A DNA stretch of 64,000 bases from Klebsiella sp. BIGb0138 (GTDB lineage: Bacteria > Pseudomonadota > Gammaproteobacteria > Enterobacterales > Enterobacteriaceae). The stretch covers positions 186,001-250,000 of the forward strand of contig NZ_SMCV01000003.1 of assembly GCF_004342285.1 (NCBI RefSeq), given 5' to 3'. Shown here piece after piece: positions 14,598 through 25,379 of this stretch. The first letter of the stretch is position 1. The number at the start of each line of letters is the position of its first letter. A program made the position numbers and the translations under genes. The notes under the pieces were generated by a model, which saw only the letters and a program-made list of their open reading frames with translations, was not told the DNA's origin and ran no database searches.

Positions 14598-16952
14598 ATG
14601 AATCCTGAGCGTTCTGAACGCATTGAAATCCCCGTATTGCCGTTGCGCGATGTGGTGGTTTATCCGCACATGGTCATACCCCTGTTTGTAGGGCGGGAAA
14701 AATCTATCCGTTGTCTTGAAGCGGCTATGGACCATGATAAAAAAATCATGCTGGTTGCGCAGAAAGAAGCTTCGACGGATGAGCCGGGTGTAAATGATCT
14801 TTTCACCGTCGGGACCGTGGCGTCAATTTTACAGATGCTGAAGCTGCCTGATGGCACCGTCAAAGTGCTGGTTGAAGGCCTGCAGCGCGCACGCATTTCC
14901 GCATTATCTGACAATGGCGAGCATTTTTCCGCGAAGGCGGAGTACCTCGAATCGCCGGCGATCGATGAACGCGAACAAGAAGTCCTGGTGCGCACCGCAA
15001 TCGGTCAGTTTGAAGGCTATATCAAACTGAATAAAAAAATTCCGCCGGAAGTGCTGACGTCGCTGAACAGCATCGACGATCCCGCGCGTCTGGCAGATAC
15101 CATCGCTGCGCACATGCCTCTGAAGCTGGCTGATAAGCAGTCCGTGCTCGAGATGTCCGACGTTAACGAACGTCTGGAATATCTGATGGCGATGATGGAA
15201 TCAGAAATCGATCTGCTGCAGGTTGAGAAGCGTATTCGCAACCGTGTGAAAAAGCAGATGGAGAAATCTCAGCGTGAGTACTATCTGAATGAGCAGATGA
15301 AAGCCATCCAGAAAGAGCTTGGCGAGATGGATGACGCGCCGGACGAGAACGAAGCGCTGAAGCGCAAGATCGACGCGGCAAAAATGCCGAAAGAGGCAAA
15401 AGAAAAAACCGAAGCGGAACTGCAAAAGCTGAAGATGATGTCGCCGATGTCGGCGGAAGCGACCGTCGTACGTGGCTACATCGACTGGATGGTGCAGGTG
15501 CCGTGGAACGCGCGTAGCAAGGTCAAAAAAGATCTGCGACAGGCGCAGGAGATCCTCGATACTGACCATTATGGTCTGGAGCGCGTGAAGGATCGTATCC
15601 TTGAGTATCTCGCAGTGCAGAGCCGCGTTAACAAGCTCAAAGGGCCGATCCTGTGCCTGGTCGGGCCGCCGGGGGTAGGTAAAACCTCGCTGGGCCAGTC
15701 TATCGCTAAAGCGACCGGACGTAAGTACGTACGCATGGCGCTGGGCGGCGTGCGCGATGAGGCGGAAATCCGCGGCCATCGTCGTACCTATATTGGCTCT
15801 ATGCCGGGCAAACTGATCCAGAAAATGGCGAAAGTGGGGGTTAAAAACCCGCTGTTCCTGCTGGATGAGATCGACAAAATGTCCTCCGACATGCGCGGCG
15901 ATCCGGCTTCGGCACTGCTGGAAGTTCTTGATCCTGAACAGAACGTGGCCTTTAACGACCACTATCTGGAAGTGGACTACGATCTCAGCGATGTCATGTT
16001 TGTGGCGACCTCTAACTCCATGAATATTCCGGCGCCGCTGCTGGACCGCATGGAAGTGATTCGTCTCTCCGGGTATACCGAAGATGAAAAACTGAACATC
16101 GCCAAACGTCACCTGCTGTCGAAGCAGATTGAGCGTAATGCGCTGAAGAAAGGCGAGCTGACCGTTGAGGACAGCGCTATCGTCGGGATTATTCGCTATT
16201 ACACCCGTGAGGCGGGCGTGCGTGGACTGGAGCGTGAAATCTCCAAACTGTGCCGTAAAGCGGTTAAACAGCTGCTGCTGGATAAGTCCCTGAAGCACAT
16301 CACCATTAACGGCGATAATCTGCATGATTTCCTCGGCGTGCAGCGCTATGACTACGGTCGCGCGGATAGTGAAAACCGCGTCGGTCAGGTTACCGGCCTG
16401 GCGTGGACGGAGGTGGGCGGCGATCTGCTGACCATTGAAACCGCCTGCGTACCGGGTAAAGGCAAGCTGACCTATACCGGTTCGCTGGGTGAAGTGATGC
16501 AGGAGTCGATCCAGGCTGCGTTGACCGTGGTACGTTCGCGGGCGGATAAGCTGGGTATTAACCCGGACTTCTACGAAAAACGCGATATTCACGTTCACGT
16601 TCCGGAAGGGGCGACGCCGAAAGATGGCCCGAGCGCCGGTATCGCTATGTGTACCGCGCTGGTTTCCTGTCTGACGGGGAACCCGGTACGTGCCGATGTC
16701 GCGATGACAGGGGAAATTACCCTGCGTGGACAGGTATTGCCAATCGGCGGTTTGAAGGAAAAACTGCTGGCGGCCCATCGCGGTGGTATTAAGACTGTTC
16801 TGATTCCTGATGAAAACAAACGCGACCTTGAAGAAATTCCAGATAACGTTATCGCCGATTTAGATATCCATCCGGTGAAACGAATCGAAGAAGTTCTGAC
16901 ACTTGCGTTGCAGAACGAGCCTTTCGGCATGCAGGTTGTGACGGCGAAATAG
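14598..16952 (+). CDS. lon: ATP-dependent protease Lon
   Basis: Lon degrades misfolded proteins and regulators such as RcsA and SulA, using ATP, as a cytoplasmic hexamer. The 784-residue product has the N-terminal substrate-binding domain, a coiled-coil region, an AAA+ module with Walker [10 protein letters not shown] (about residues 356-364) and FLLDEIDK Walker B, and a C-terminal protease domain with Ser679 in [10 protein letters not shown] and Lys722 in GGLKEK. The ATG at 14598 gives the E. coli N-terminus and length; the in-frame extension upstream runs through the heat-shock promoter and cannot be coding. Confidence 0.98.
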   Translation: MNPERSERIEIPVLPLRDVVVYPHMVIPLFVGREKSIRCLEAAMDHDKKIMLVAQKEASTDEPGVNDLFTVGTVASILQMLKLPDGTVKVLVEGLQRARISALSDNGEHFSAKAEYLESPAIDEREQEVLVRTAIGQFEGYIKLNKKIPPEVLTSLNSIDDPARLADTIAAHMPLKLADKQSVLEMSDVNERLEYLMAMMESEIDLLQVEKRIRNRVKKQMEKSQREYYLNEQMKAIQKELGEMDDAPDENEALKRKIDAAKMPKEAKEKTEAELQKLKMMSPMSAEATVVRGYIDWMVQVPWNARSKVKKDLRQAQEILDTDHYGLERVKDRILEYLAVQSRVNKLKGPILCLVGPPGVGKTSLGQSIAKATGRKYVRMALGGVRDEAEIRGHRRTYIGSMPGKLIQKMAKVGVKNPLFLLDEIDKMSSDMRGDPASALLEVLDPEQNVAFNDHYLEVDYDLSDVMFVATSNSMNIPAPLLDRMEVIRLSGYTEDEKLNIAKRHLLSKQIERNALKKGELTVEDSAIVGIIRYYTREAGVRGLEREISKLCRKAVKQLLLDKSLKHITINGDNLHDFLGVQRYDYGRADSENRVGQVTGLAWTEVGGDLLTIETACVPGKGKLTYTGSLGEVMQESIQAALTVVRSRADKLGINPDFYEKRDIHVHVPEGATPKDGPSAGIAMCTALVSCLTGNPVRADVAMTGEITLRGQVLPIGGLKEKLLAAHRGGIKTVLIPDENKRDLEEIPDNVIADLDIHPVKRIEEVLTLALQNEPFGMQVVTAK

Positions 16953-16984
16953 TGACTTCGCGCAAATTGCGTTAATAAAAATAG

Positions 16985-17021
16985 GGCTGGTAAGTAAATT
17001 CGTACTTGCCAGCCTTTTTTT
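16985..17021 (+). terminator. lon intrinsic terminator
   Basis: A 12-bp stem (GGCTGGTAAGTA with TACTTGCCAGCC, one G-U pair) followed by seven T residues, 32 bases after lon. Confidence 0.92.
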
Positions 17022-17159
17022 GTGTAGCTAACTTAGATCGCTGGCAGGGGGTCATCTACAACTCTGTTGTAAGGGCATGACAGTCCTGATATAACTGCTG
17101 CGCGGTCGCACCACGAAGGATTCTGGTGCGATATAAATTATAAAGAGAGGAAGAGAACA

Positions 17160-17432
17160 GTGAATAAATCTCAACTGATTGACAAAATTGCTGCGGGTGC
17201 GGACATTTCTAAAGCTGCAGCCGGACGTGCGTTAGATGCTTTAATTGCTTCTGTTACTGAATCTCTGCAGGCTGGGGATGACGTTGCGCTGGTCGGGTTT
17301 GGTACCTTTGCTGTGAAAGAGCGTGCTGCCCGTACAGGCCGCAACCCGCAAACCGGTAAAGAAATTACCATTGCAGCGGCTAAAGTCCCGGGGTTCCGTG
17401 CCGGTAAAGCGCTGAAAGACGCGGTAAACTGA
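17160..17432 (+). CDS. hupB: DNA-binding protein HU-beta
   Basis: HU-beta pairs with HU-alpha to bend and compact DNA in the nucleoid. The 90-residue product has the HU/IHF fold with the arm motif [12 protein letters not shown] (residues 61-72). Translation begins at a GTG codon (17160-17162) preceded by GAGAGGAAGA; the same GTG start is used in E. coli. The gene has its own promoter interval downstream of the lon terminator and its own terminator. Confidence 0.98.
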   Translation: MNKSQLIDKIAAGADISKAAAGRALDALIASVTESLQAGDDVALVGFGTFAVKERAARTGRNPQTGKEITIAAAKVPGFRAGKALKDAVN

Positions 17433-17465
17433 TCGGCTTCCCGTCAGGGAATGTGACGAAGTACA

Positions 17466-17493
17466 AGGGCGCATCGTGAGATGTGCCTTTTTT
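17466..17493 (+). terminator. hupB intrinsic terminator
   Basis: Stem GGCGCATC/GATGTGCC (one wobble pair) with a GTGA loop and six T residues, 35 bases after hupB. Confidence 0.87.
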
Positions 17494-17645
17494 ATTTGTC
17501 CGGAACTCGACTTTATCGGTGTTTGTGCGCACTTGTGGGCTGACAATCACCCCGTTTTCTTGTCAAAATAGGCCCTCACGCGCGGCAGCCATCACGTGCT
17601 ATGCTGCGCGAGCTAAAGTCATCTACAGCGGAGCGTTGTTACACC

Positions 17646-19520
17646 ATGATGGACAACCTACGCACGGCCGCCAACAGCGTCGTGCTCAAGATTATTTTCG
17701 GTATTATCATTGTCTCGTTCATTTTGACCGGGGTGAGTGGTTACCTGATTGGCGGCAGCAGCAACTATGCCGCGAAAGTTAATGACCAGGAGATTGGTCG
17801 CTCGCAGTTTGAAAATGCCGTTGCCAGCGAACGTAACCGCATGCAGCAGCAGCTTGGCGATCGGTTCTCTGAACTGGCGGCCAACGAAAACTACATGAAA
17901 ACCATGCGTCAGCAGGTGTTGAACCGTCTTATCGATGAATCGCTGCTGGACCAGTACGCCCGTGAGCTTGGTCTGAGCGTCAGCGACAATCAGGTAAAAC
18001 AAGCCATCTTCCAGACTCAGGCTTTCCAGACTAACGGCAAATTTGATAACGAACGCTTTGGCGGCATCGTGAATCAAATGGGCATGACCACCGATCAGTA
18101 CGCGCAGGCGCTGCGTAACCAGCTGACCACTCAGCAACTGATTAATGCCGTTGCCGGTACCGACTTTATGCTGCCGGGCGAATCTGACCAGCTGGCGGCG
18201 TTAGTTTCTCAGCAGCGCGTGGTGCGTGAAGCAACCATCGATGTGAATGCGCTGGCGGCGAAACAGACGGTGACCGATGCGGAAATCAACGCTTACTACC
18301 AGCAGAACCAGGCGCGTTTTATGGCGCCAGAGCAGTTCCGCGTTAGCTACATCAAAATGGATGCCGCTAGCATGCAGGAGAACGCTTCTGACGCAGAAAT
18401 TCAGTCATGGTATGACCAGCACCAGGATCAGTTCACGCAACCGCAGCGTAATCGTTACAGCGTGATTCAGACGAAAACCGAAGCGGATGCCCAGGCGGTG
18501 GTGGATGAGCTGAAAAAAGGCACAGATTTCGCCACCCTGGCGAAAGAAAAATCTACCGACATTATTTCTGCCCGCAACGGCGGCGATATGGGATGGATGG
18601 ACGATGCCGCGACGGTACCTGAGCTGAAAGATGCCGGTCTGAAAGAAAAAGGCCAGCTGTCTGGCGTGATTAAATCTTCCGTCGGTTTCCTGGTGGTGCG
18701 TCTTGATGATGTGCAGCCGGCACAGGTTAAACCGCTGGCCGAAGTACGCGATGATATTGCGGCGAAAGTTAAGCAGGAAAAAGCGCTGGATGCTTACTAC
18801 GCGCTGCAACAGAAAGTGAGCGACGCGGCCAGCAACGATAACGAATCTCTGGCAGGCGCTGCGCAGGCTGCGAATGTGAAAGTGGTTGAAACCGGCTGGT
18901 TTGGTCATGACAACCTGCCGGAAGAGCTGAACTTTAAACCGGTCTCCGACGCGATCTTCAACGGCGGTCTGGTGGGCGAAAACGGTACGCCGGGCAGCAA
19001 CTCCGATATCATCACCGTGGATGGCGATCGCGCATTTGTCCTGCGCATCAGCGATCATAAAGCGGAAGCGGTGAAACCGCTGGCGGAAGTGAAAGCGCAG
19101 GTTACCGATATCGTGAAGCACACCAAAGCTGAACAGCAGGCGAAGCTGGATGCCGACAAGCTGCTGGCGGCGCTGAAGGATGGCAAAGGTGACGAGGCGA
19201 TGAAAGCGGCGGGCTTAAGCTTCAGCGCAGCGCAGACGCTGGCACGTACCGGTCAGGATCCATTAAGTCAGGCGGCATTTGCCCTGCCGCTGCCGCAGCA
19301 GGGGAAAGCCAGCTACGGCGTGGGGAGTGACATGAAAGGTAACGTTGTGCTGCTGGCGCTGGATGAAGTGAAAGCAGGCGACATGCCGGAAGCGCAGAAA
19401 AAAGCCATGGTGCAAGGTATTACGCAGAACAATGCCCAGATTGCTTTCGAAGCGCTGATGAGCAACCTGCGTAAATCAGCGAAAATTAAGCTCGGCGATA
19501 TCGTCGACCAGCAGCAATAA
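17646..19520 (+). CDS. ppiD: Periplasmic chaperone / PPIase-like PpiD
   Basis: PpiD is an inner-membrane-anchored periplasmic chaperone associated with the SecYEG translocon. The 624-residue product has a short cytoplasmic N-terminus, one membrane helix (about residues 16-35, VLKIIFGIIIVSFILTG), SurA-like chaperone segments and a parvulin domain around residues 265-355 containing SARNGGDMGW. The ATG at 17646 gives the E. coli start MMDNLRTAANS; the adjacent Met codon is an alternative. A terminator hairpin follows. Confidence 0.96.
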   Translation: MMDNLRTAANSVVLKIIFGIIIVSFILTGVSGYLIGGSSNYAAKVNDQEIGRSQFENAVASERNRMQQQLGDRFSELAANENYMKTMRQQVLNRLIDESLLDQYARELGLSVSDNQVKQAIFQTQAFQTNGKFDNERFGGIVNQMGMTTDQYAQALRNQLTTQQLINAVAGTDFMLPGESDQLAALVSQQRVVREATIDVNALAAKQTVTDAEINAYYQQNQARFMAPEQFRVSYIKMDAASMQENASDAEIQSWYDQHQDQFTQPQRNRYSVIQTKTEADAQAVVDELKKGTDFATLAKEKSTDIISARNGGDMGWMDDAATVPELKDAGLKEKGQLSGVIKSSVGFLVVRLDDVQPAQVKPLAEVRDDIAAKVKQEKALDAYYALQQKVSDAASNDNESLAGAAQAANVKVVETGWFGHDNLPEELNFKPVSDAIFNGGLVGENGTPGSNSDIITVDGDRAFVLRISDHKAEAVKPLAEVKAQVTDIVKHTKAEQQAKLDADKLLAALKDGKGDEAMKAAGLSFSAAQTLARTGQDPLSQAAFALPLPQQGKASYGVGSDMKGNVVLLALDEVKAGDMPEAQKKAMVQGITQNNAQIAFEALMSNLRKSAKIKLGDIVDQQQ

Positions 19521-19548
19521 TTTCGCGGCGCTTCGCAAAGCTCAGTAA

Positions 19549-20031
<483 letters not shown>

Positions 20032-20086
20032 TTTACCTATGGGGCTTGCACAGCCGCAAATTTTTGCCAGACTAAAGAGGTTACAC

Positions 20087-20103
20087 CAGTGGTGTGACCT
20101 CTG
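20087..20103 (+). promoter_or_regulatory. Candidate FadR operator before fadM
   Basis: The core TGGTGTGACC (20090-20099) fits the FadR half-site arrangement TGGT-NN-GACC. In E. coli fadM is repressed by FadR through a site upstream of the gene. The flanking bases match the consensus only partly, so this is a by-eye candidate. Confidence 0.5.
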
Positions 20104-20139
20104 ACCTCAATATGACAATAAGACTAAGGCACTTGCGCT

Positions 20140-20538
20140 ATGCAGACACAAATCAAAGTTCGCGGCTATCATCTGGATGTTTATCAGCACGTTAACAACG
20201 CTCGCTATCTTGAGTTTCTTGAGGAGGCTCGTTGGGATGGCCTGGAGAACAGTGCCGCATTTCACTGGATGACCGCACGTAACATCGCCTTTGTGGTGGT
20301 GAACATAAATATCAACTACCGTCGCCCGGCGGTACTGGGGGATGTGTTAACCGTGACCAGCCACCTGCAGCAGCTTAATGGTAAAAGCGGCACCTTAAAC
20401 CAGACGGTCACGCTAAATCCTGAAGGTGAAGTGGTGGCGGATGCGGTAATTACGTTTGTCTGCATTGATTTAAAAACCCAGAAAGCGCTGCCGCTGGACG
20501 GTGAACTGCGTGAGAAGCTGGAACAGATGGAGATGTAA
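20140..20538 (+). CDS. fadM: Long-chain acyl-CoA thioesterase FadM
   Basis: FadM hydrolyses long-chain acyl-CoA, preferring unsaturated intermediates, and is thought to help oleate beta-oxidation. The 132-residue product is a single hotdog domain with the conserved active-site segment YHLDVYQHVNNARYLEFLEEARW (Asp of the HLDxxxHVNN motif near residue 13). Length equals E. coli FadM. A candidate FadR site lies just upstream. A tandem repeat array separates it from the convergent queC. Confidence 0.96.
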   Translation: MQTQIKVRGYHLDVYQHVNNARYLEFLEEARWDGLENSAAFHWMTARNIAFVVVNININYRRPAVLGDVLTVTSHLQQLNGKSGTLNQTVTLNPEGEVVADAVITFVCIDLKTQKALPLDGELREKLEQMEM

Positions 20539-20550
20539 GAATGCATCGCT

Positions 20551-20766
20551 GTAGCATTCTGTAGCCCCGCTAAGCGCAGCGCGAGCGGGGGCGTTCCCGG
20601 ATAGCGGCGCAAGCGCCTTATCCGGTCTACCGGCTGTAGCATCTGGTAGCCCCGCTAAGCGCAGCGCGAGCGGGGGGCGTTCCCGGATAGCGGCGCAAGC
20701 GCCTTATCCGGTCTACCGGCTGCAGCATCTGGTAGCCCCGCTAAGCGCAGCGCGAGCGGGGGCGTG
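20551..20766. repeat. Tandem 85-86 bp repeat, 2.5 copies (REP/BIME-like)
   Basis: Two full units (20551-20635 and 20636-20721) and a half unit (20722-20766) are nearly identical. Each unit starts GTAGCATCTGGTAGCCCCGC, contains a palindromic CCCCGCTAAGCGC...GCGAGCGGGG hairpin, and then a REP-like CCGGATAGCGGCGCAAGCGC-CTTATCCGG hairpin. The unit copies differ by one inserted G and a few substitutions. The array sits between the convergent fadM and queC genes, the usual location of BIME-type elements. Confidence 0.93.
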
Positions 20767-20777
20767 GTGCAGAGGGT

Positions 20778-21473
20778 TTATTTCAACCCGGTTTTTTGTT
20801 TCATCACCGTCATCACGCCGACCTTATCGGCCAGGTACTGATGCAGGCCGTTGGCGCGCAGGTTACAGGCGGCGCACTGCCCGCAGCCGTCACCTTTAAT
20901 GCCGTTATAGCAGGTCAGGGTTTCGCGACGTACCCGCTCCAGCTGGCCCCAGTAGTCCGCCAGTGCCCAGGTTTCGGCTTTGTTCAGCCACATTAGCGGG
21001 GTTTCGAAGCGGATATCCTTCGCCATACCCAGGCTAACGGCGTGGTGGAGCGCTTTGACGAACTCGTCGCGGCAGTCCGGATAGCCGGAAAAATCGGTTT
21101 CGCAGACGCCGGTAATAATGGCTTCCGCTTTGACCTGATAGGCATAAATCGCCGCCAGGGTTAAAAACAGAATATTACGCCCGGGAACGAAAGTATTAGG
21201 GATCCCGCTGGCATCCGGCGCGTAGTCCGGTACCGGGATGTTATCGCGGGTCAGGCTGCTGACCGCCAGCTCATTGAGCAGCGTCACATCCAGCACCTTA
21301 TGAGCGACGGCGCCAAGCGTCAGCGCCAGCTCGCGAGCCACGTCAATTTCCGCGCGGTGGCGTTGTCCATAATCAAAAGTGACGCAATGCACTTCATCAT
21401 ACTGTTTCAGAGCCTGCACCAGGCAGGTCGTTGAATCTTGTCCTCCGCTGAAGACAACTACGGCGCGTTTCAT
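20778..21473 (-). CDS. queC: 7-cyano-7-deazaguanine synthase
   Basis: QueC converts 7-carboxy-7-deazaguanine to preQ0 with ATP and ammonia in the queuosine tRNA modification pathway. The 231-residue product has the PP-loop ATP motif FSGGQDSTT (residues 8-16) and a C-terminal zinc site in [13 protein letters not shown], together with an upstream Cys (TLTCYNG). Length equals E. coli QueC. It may be cotranscribed with ybaE, which ends 66 bases upstream on the same strand. Confidence 0.97.
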   Translation of the reverse strand: MKRAVVVFSGGQDSTTCLVQALKQYDEVHCVTFDYGQRHRAEIDVARELALTLGAVAHKVLDVTLLNELAVSSLTRDNIPVPDYAPDASGIPNTFVPGRNILFLTLAAIYAYQVKAEAIITGVCETDFSGYPDCRDEFVKALHHAVSLGMAKDIRFETPLMWLNKAETWALADYWGQLERVRRETLTCYNGIKGDGCGQCAACNLRANGLHQYLADKVGVMTVMKQKTGLK

Positions 21474-21539
21474 GGCAATTCCTGACTATCGAAGTGAAAG
21501 CGATATGGTAGCGCTTGATGAGCGCGGCGACCAGCTTCA

Positions 21540-23240
21540 TCACGGCGCTGATGCCGGCAGCCAGGCGCTGGCGAAATCAAACCAGCCGCGGGCATTGAGC
21601 CGCAGGCCATTTACGCCCGGCGGGGCGCTGATGCGATAATTGTAATTAAACAGCGGCGTCATGATGGCATCATCCATCAGAATGTTGAAGACGTTGCGCA
21701 GCGCTTCGTTACGGCTACGTTCTTCCGGCTGAGCCTGGACGGCATCGAGCGTCGCCTGCAAATGCGCATATTGCGCCCCGGTCAGCAAATTAGGCCACAT
21801 CGTATCGCAGCGCAGCCACTGTTCCAGCGTATATTCCGGCGCTTCACCAATCAGGCGATCGCCCATGACCAAATCCGCCCGGGCCAGATCCTGGCAACCC
21901 TCCCAATTTTTCGCGTCGTGAAAAATGAGTGTCAGTTGGCAACCGAGGGCGGCAAGCCGCTGGCGAAGCTGTTGTGCCATCGCATGCAGTTCGACGGGAA
22001 GGTGGTACAGCAGCGTCAGTTTCCCCGGCAGCGGAACGTCCTGATTCTCCGGCCCCTGGGGTATTGACCAGCCGGGTAGCACTGCATTGCTGGGCGTGAT
22101 CAGATCTTCGTCCAGAGGAAGCGTTTCCAGCAGTGAAGAACGGTGGATCAACGACACCAGCCGCTGAGCCTGGGCTTTACTGAGCCGACGGCTCTGGCGC
22201 AGCGTCAAATAGCAAAAGCCAAGGCTAATGCTATTACTGACCTGACGAAGATTCGTCAGCTCGTCCGGGTCGCCAATGGTGATCTGCACCGGGTGACGGC
22301 AGCTGGTGCCCAAATTCTGTTCAAACAGCTGGGGGGTGATCCAGTACTCTACGGCCTGGATCAGGGGATGATTCAGATGATAACGCGGATGGTTTTCCAG
22401 CCTGACCAGCTCCGGGCTGAACAGCTTCAGGCGGAACGGGCCGCTGCCAAGGCTGGGATCGTCGGGGTGCGCCAGCACGCTACAGTAGCTCGCCAGGCGA
22501 AACGGTAGCCAGTAATCCGGGCGGTGCAGGGTGATGGTCAGACATTGGGCATGGGTGATATCAATCCGGCTAATACTGGCAAACAGCGTGCGTAAGGCCG
22601 GCAGCTTGAGCAACATCAGCAGCCGTTGCCGAAGCTGCGGCGTTTCTATCGGGTCACCGTTATGCCAGAACAACGTCGAGCGGATATAAAAATGCCAGCG
22701 TAGACCGTCCGGCGACACCTGCCAGTGGTGGGCTAAATCGCCTATCGGCGAGGTACTTTGCGCATCAAAGCGCGTCAGGCCGGAAAAAATTTGTCCGGCG
22801 AGATGCTGCTCCGCCCGTCCGGGAAGAAAACCGGGACGTAGCGCTTCAAGCGGGCGGTAATAGGGAATACGCAGCGTGGGCGTGTTATTTTGCCACTGGC
22901 CGCCAAGAAACGGGGACAGCAGCGCTTTAAGTTCCACCGGCGCCAGCTGCGCCAGCTCCAGCGCATTTTTCTGCTGCCCGTTATTCAGCGCCTGTTCCAT
23001 CATTTCATTACGCAACGTTTCCGGCGCTTTGTGAAAAGTGAGGGTGCCGCGCTTTCCGCGACCGGAACTGGCCTGCCAGCTTAGCCAGCCGGCCTGCTGA
23101 GCCTGGCGCAGCAGCGTGCGAATATGGCGTTCGCTGCAAAAACAGCGTTCAGCCAGTTCACCGACGGTGGCCTGCTGCGGCGCGCCGGAGGAGGGCAGCC
23201 AGAGGCGCTGGTACTGGTTTAGTCGATTCAGTAATCTCAT
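21540..23240 (-). CDS. ybaE: SgrR-family protein YbaE (HTH plus solute-binding-like domain)
   Basis: A 566-residue protein of the SgrR type: an N-terminal winged helix region (VGELAERCFCSERHIRTLLRQAQQAGWLSW, about residues 26-56) followed by a large domain like periplasmic oligopeptide-binding proteins but without a signal peptide, so it is cytoplasmic. This layout suggests a DNA-binding regulator that senses a small ligand. The ligand and targets are not known. It matches E. coli YbaE in length and along its whole sequence. An ERIC element lies directly upstream of its start. Confidence 0.92.
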   Translation of the reverse strand: MRLLNRLNQYQRLWLPSSGAPQQATVGELAERCFCSERHIRTLLRQAQQAGWLSWQASSGRGKRGTLTFHKAPETLRNEMMEQALNNGQQKNALELAQLAPVELKALLSPFLGGQWQNNTPTLRIPYYRPLEALRPGFLPGRAEQHLAGQIFSGLTRFDAQSTSPIGDLAHHWQVSPDGLRWHFYIRSTLFWHNGDPIETPQLRQRLLMLLKLPALRTLFASISRIDITHAQCLTITLHRPDYWLPFRLASYCSVLAHPDDPSLGSGPFRLKLFSPELVRLENHPRYHLNHPLIQAVEYWITPQLFEQNLGTSCRHPVQITIGDPDELTNLRQVSNSISLGFCYLTLRQSRRLSKAQAQRLVSLIHRSSLLETLPLDEDLITPSNAVLPGWSIPQGPENQDVPLPGKLTLLYHLPVELHAMAQQLRQRLAALGCQLTLIFHDAKNWEGCQDLARADLVMGDRLIGEAPEYTLEQWLRCDTMWPNLLTGAQYAHLQATLDAVQAQPEERSRNEALRNVFNILMDDAIMTPLFNYNYRISAPPGVNGLRLNARGWFDFASAWLPASAP

Positions 23241-23241
23241 A

Positions 23242-23360
23242 TTACACTTCGTCCTTCAACCTGCCTCTGCGTTGGCTACGGTCGCTCACCCCGGCCACTG
23301 CCTGGAGTAAGCTCCCGGGATTCGCTCGTTCGCGGTCGGCGCGGGCGCCGTTTATAAACC
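23242..23360. repeat. ERIC (IRU) element
   Basis: The block contains CGCTCACCCC, then AGTAAGCTCCCGGGATTCGC, which correspond to the two conserved central arms of the enterobacterial repetitive intergenic consensus, and an outer arm CTTCGTCCTTCAACCTGCC with GCGTTGGCTACGG. The far arm, after about 23335, is degenerate. It occupies the intergenic space between the divergent ybaE and cof genes, directly adjoining the ybaE start, so it is probably transcribed in a leader. Confidence 0.88.
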
Positions 23361-23456
23361 CGGAACAATAAAAAATATCTATTCACTATTACTTCCGTAT
23401 ATATCAGGCAATACTGGAACACAAGCAAAATCCACCCCCCTTCCTGGGAGCAGAAC

Positions 23457-24275
23457 ATGGCAAGACTCGCGGCATTTGATATGGACGGCACGCTGTTGCT
23501 GCCGGACCATCGTCTGGGAACGTCGACGCTGGCAACGCTGAAGCGTCTGCGTGAGCGCGACATCACCCTGACCTTTGCCACGGGACGCCATGCGCTGGAG
23601 ATGCGCCATGTGATCGGCGAGTTCTCGCTGGATGCCTACTTAATTACCGGCAACGGCACGCGTATTCACTCTCTGGATGGGGAGGAGCTGCACCGCAGCG
23701 ATCTTGATCCGGGCGTCGCGGAAGTGGTGCTGCACCGCCGCTGGGAGACCGCGGCCAGCATGCATGTGTTTAATGACGGCGGTTGGTTTACCGGCAAGGA
23801 AATTCCCGACCTTCTCAAGGCGCACGTCTTTAGCGGTTTCCGCTATCAGATTGTCGATCCGCAGCGGATGCCGCTCGATAAAGTCACCAAGGTCTGCTTC
23901 TGTGGCGATCATGAAGATCTCCGGCGACTAGAAGTGCAGCTGAGCGCAGCGCTTGCCGATCGCGCCCATATCTGTTTTTCCGCGTTCGATTGTCTGGAAG
24001 TGCTGCCAACTGGCTGTAATAAAGGCGCGGCGCTGGCGGTGCTGAGCCAGCATCTTGGCCTGTCCATGCAGGATTGTATGGCGTTTGGTGATGCGATGAA
24101 TGATTGCGAGATGCTTGGCAGCGTCGGGCGTGGCGTCATTATGGGCAACGCGATGCCGCAGCTCAAAGCTGAACTGCCGCATTTACCGGTTATCGGAGAC
24201 TGCCGTCATGAGGCGGTCTCCCATTTTTTAACTCATTGGCTGGATAACCCTGATCTTCCTTATTCCCCCGAATAA
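23457..24275 (+). CDS. cof: HMP-PP phosphatase Cof (HAD superfamily)
   Basis: Cof is a HAD-type phosphatase that hydrolyses the thiamine intermediate 4-amino-2-methyl-5-hydroxymethylpyrimidine diphosphate and other phosphates. The 272-residue product shows HAD motif I FDMDGTLL with nucleophile Asp8 and Asp10, motif II in TFATGR, motif III Lys (CNKGAAL) and motif IV FGDAMND, with a type IIB cap. The ATG at 23457 follows GGGAGCAGAAC. A perfect palindromic terminator follows. Confidence 0.96.
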   Translation: MARLAAFDMDGTLLLPDHRLGTSTLATLKRLRERDITLTFATGRHALEMRHVIGEFSLDAYLITGNGTRIHSLDGEELHRSDLDPGVAEVVLHRRWETAASMHVFNDGGWFTGKEIPDLLKAHVFSGFRYQIVDPQRMPLDKVTKVCFCGDHEDLRRLEVQLSAALADRAHICFSAFDCLEVLPTGCNKGAALAVLSQHLGLSMQDCMAFGDAMNDCEMLGSVGRGVIMGNAMPQLKAELPHLPVIGDCRHEAVSHFLTHWLDNPDLPYSPE

Positions 24276-24291
24276 ATAGACGCTTCCAGCA

Positions 24292-24322
24292 AGCCAGACA
24301 CCGCGGTGTCTGGCTTTTTTTT
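24292..24322 (+). terminator. cof intrinsic terminator
   Basis: A perfect 12+12 base palindrome (AGCCAGACACCG then its complement) followed by eight T residues. The T-tract runs into the stop codon of the convergent cdsH gene. Confidence 0.92.
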
Positions 24323-25373
24323 ATTGCGCCTTCACCATTTGCGCAATTTTTGCCTGCCACGGCGCGATATCACCGATATGGCTCGCCACCCACTGCGGGT
24401 TGTAATAGCTTTCCAGATAGCGTTCGCCGCTATCGCACAGCAGAGTGACGATCGAACCTGAGCGGCCTTCCGCGCGCATCCTTATCGCAAGCTCAAGCAC
24501 GCCCCACATATTGGTGCCGGTCGAAGCGCCGACCTTACGCCCGAGCAGCGTTTCCAGCCACAGGGCGGTGGCGACGCTGGCGGCATCCGGCACCCGCAGC
24601 ATTTCATCGACGACGTCAGGAATAAATGACGGCTCGACGCGCGGGCGGCCAATCCCTTCAATCTTACTGCCGACCGGACTGCGCAGGCTGGCATCGCGGC
24701 TTTGCCAGTAATCGAGAAAGACCGAATTCTGTGGGTCAACCACCAGCAGCCGGGTGTCATAGCCCTGGCAGCGGATATAGCGGCCAATCGTTGCCGAGGT
24801 GCCGCCGGTGCCCGCGCTCATCACAATATAAGAGGGCTGCGGATGGGGTTCATGGGTCATCTGACGGAAGATGCTGTCAGCAATATTGTTATTGCCGCGC
24901 CAGTCGGTAGCGCGCTCGGCGAAGGTGAACTGATCCATATAATGGCCGTTCAGCTCGCGGGCCAGCATCTCGGATGCGGCATAAATTTCGCAGGCGCTGT
25001 CGACAAAGTGGCAGCGACCGCCATAAAACTCAATCTGTTCAATTTTACGTTTCGCCGTGCAGGAGGGCATTACGGCGATAAAGGGCAGGTCTAGCAGCCG
25101 TGCAAAATAGGCTTCAGAGACCGCGGTCGAGCCGGAAGATGACTCAATAATCGTCGTCCCCTCTTTAATCCAGCCATTACACAGGCCGTAAAGGAACAGC
25201 GAGCGCGCCAGGCGGTGTTTCAGGCTGCCGGTGGGATGGGTGCTTTCATCCTTCAGGTAGATCTGAATTCCAGGGAACCCCGGCAGCGCCAGGCGAATAA
25301 GGTGCGTATCGGCGGATCGCTGATAATCGGCGTTGATTTCACTCATCGCGTGTTTTACCCAGGCGCTATTCAT
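24321..25373 (-). CDS. cdsH: PLP-dependent L-cysteine desulfhydrase (CdsH type)
   Basis: A 350-residue fold-type II PLP enzyme of the cysteine synthase superfamily. The PLP lysine lies in TGSLKHRLA (Lys52), the substrate loop is [12 protein letters not shown] and the phosphate-binding glycine loop is [14 protein letters not shown]. Its position, divergent from the cysteine-sensing regulator decR, matches Salmonella cdsH, whose product degrades L-cysteine to pyruvate, ammonia and sulfide. E. coli lacks this gene at the locus. Two starts are possible; the ATG at 25371-25373 is preferred because AGGAA lies seven bases upstream, whereas it nearly touches the ATG at 25377-25379. Confidence 0.85.
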   Translation of the reverse strand: MNSAWVKHAMSEINADYQRSADTHLIRLALPGFPGIQIYLKDESTHPTGSLKHRLARSLFLYGLCNGWIKEGTTIIESSSGSTAVSEAYFARLLDLPFIAVMPSCTAKRKIEQIEFYGGRCHFVDSACEIYAASEMLARELNGHYMDQFTFAERATDWRGNNNIADSIFRQMTHEPHPQPSYIVMSAGTGGTSATIGRYIRCQGYDTRLLVVDPQNSVFLDYWQSRDASLRSPVGSKIEGIGRPRVEPSFIPDVVDEMLRVPDAASVATALWLETLLGRKVGASTGTNMWGVLELAIRMRAEGRSGSIVTLLCDSGERYLESYYNPQWVASHIGDIAPWQAKIAQMVKAQ

Positions 25374-25379
25374 CGTCAT

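Noticed and set aside
15201-16778. Long minus-strand frame of 525 codons opposite lon
   Set aside because: Antisense to a complete, highly conserved Lon; His/Gln/Arg-rich composition typical of shadow translation.
20551-20766. Possible CRISPR array
   Set aside because: Repeats are contiguous 85-base units with internal hairpins, without unique spacers, and no cas genes are present.
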